Source: Pseudomonas baltica (GTDB taxonomy: Bacteria; Pseudomonadota; Gammaproteobacteria; Pseudomonadales; Pseudomonadaceae). From it: 64,000 nucleotides of DNA. Each line of letters starts with the position of its first letter. The stretch's first letter is position 1. The stretch lies in the NCBI RefSeq assembly GCF_031880315.1, contig NZ_CP134771.1:6511001-6575000 (forward strand), read 5' to 3'. The translations under genes and the position numbers were made by a program. Below the pieces are notes generated by a model. It was not told where the DNA came from and did no database searches. It was given only the letters and a program-made list of their open reading frames with translations. Below are positions 63,800 through 64,000 of this stretch, piece by piece.

Positions 63800-64000
63800 G
63801 TGACCATTCCTGCCAACTCCCTCGAAGACCCATTCTACTACCTGAGCAATTTTCGCCAGGTACTGGCCTGGTTGCGCGAGCGCTACAGCGATGTGCTCTG
63901 CAACGAAGAACTGGCGTTCGTCGATGGCTTCGCCTTGCTCGACAAGGCCGCCCAGGCGCTGCTGGTGCGGATGATCATGCGCAAAGGCCCCTTGTATCGC
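63800..64000 (+). CDS. FAN1/VRR-NUC nuclease, N-terminal part only
   Basis: 67 residues before the window edge, start probably GTG 63800 (ribosome site weak, so uncertain). NSLEDPFYYLSNFRQVLAW, DKAAQALLVRMIMRKGPLYR match what I know of the N-terminus of Pseudomonas FAN1-type VRR-NUC proteins (about 550 residues), which cut branched DNA during crosslink repair. The nuclease domain lies beyond the window. The upstream LexA box is consistent with a repair role. Confidence 0.75.
   Translation, partial: MTIPANSLEDPFYYLSNFRQVLAWLRERYSDVLCNEELAFVDGFALLDKAAQALLVRMIMRKGPLYR

Overview
The window looks like a chromosomal stretch of a fluorescent or putida-group Pseudomonas. It is GC-rich and dense in two-component systems, LysR and sigma-54 regulators and catabolic operons. 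Its nic gene set matches what I know of P. putida nicotinate degradation, and its itaconate cluster matches what I know of P. aeruginosa. No rRNA, tRNA, CRISPR array, prophage or insertion sequence was recognised. Both window edges cut a gene: a histidine kinase at 1 and a FAN1-like nuclease at 64000. Product names come from reading motifs and gene order, not from a database search.

Layout. 1-3.9 kb: the end of a sensor kinase, a single-domain response regulator, a cytosolic hybrid kinase and a membrane-anchored HEAT/TPR protein. 4.0-10.7 kb: an itaconate-type operon (divergent LysR; itaconyl-CoA hydratase, acyl-CoA dehydrogenase, MmgE/PrpD protein, CoA transferase, citramalyl-CoA lyase). 10.8-23.2 kb: sirtuin, MFS permease, transketolase, two tandem DUF2790 proteins, HDOD protein, SulP transporter, MocR regulator, sugar-porter permease and a YahK-type alcohol dehydrogenase. 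23.3-28.6 kb: BaeSR-type two-component system, then a ybhP-clsB-ybhN membrane-lipid operon. 28.8-31.6 kb: a small periplasmic DUF4440 protein, a LysR regulator and an oxidoreductase.

31.6-39.9 kb: a sigma-54 enhancer-binding protein (EBP) diverges from a glpSTPQUV-type glycerol ABC operon. The gap between them holds a -24/-12 promoter and a run of TGTTCA repeats. 40.1-52.1 kb: the nicotinate pathway. nicAB hydroxylates nicotinate, nicC makes 2,5-dihydroxypyridine, nicX opens the ring, and nicD, nicF and nicE finish to fumarate; nicT imports, nicR and nicS regulate. 52.1-59.3 kb: a LacI remnant, an AcoR-type EBP, a porin, aryl alcohol and aldehyde dehydrogenases, and a LysR gene. The dehydrogenase operon has its own -24/-12 promoter and a long perfect inverted repeat upstream. 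59.5-64 kb: a quinone-oxidoreductase-like gene, a nested REP-like hairpin, an unrecognised 485-residue protein coupled to a MocR-like protein that lacks the PLP lysine, and a nuclease gene behind a consensus LexA box.

The most notable observations are the two sigma-54/EBP control regions, the LexA box before the nuclease, the degenerate MocR with its unknown partner, and the complementary degeneration of the two glp ATPases.
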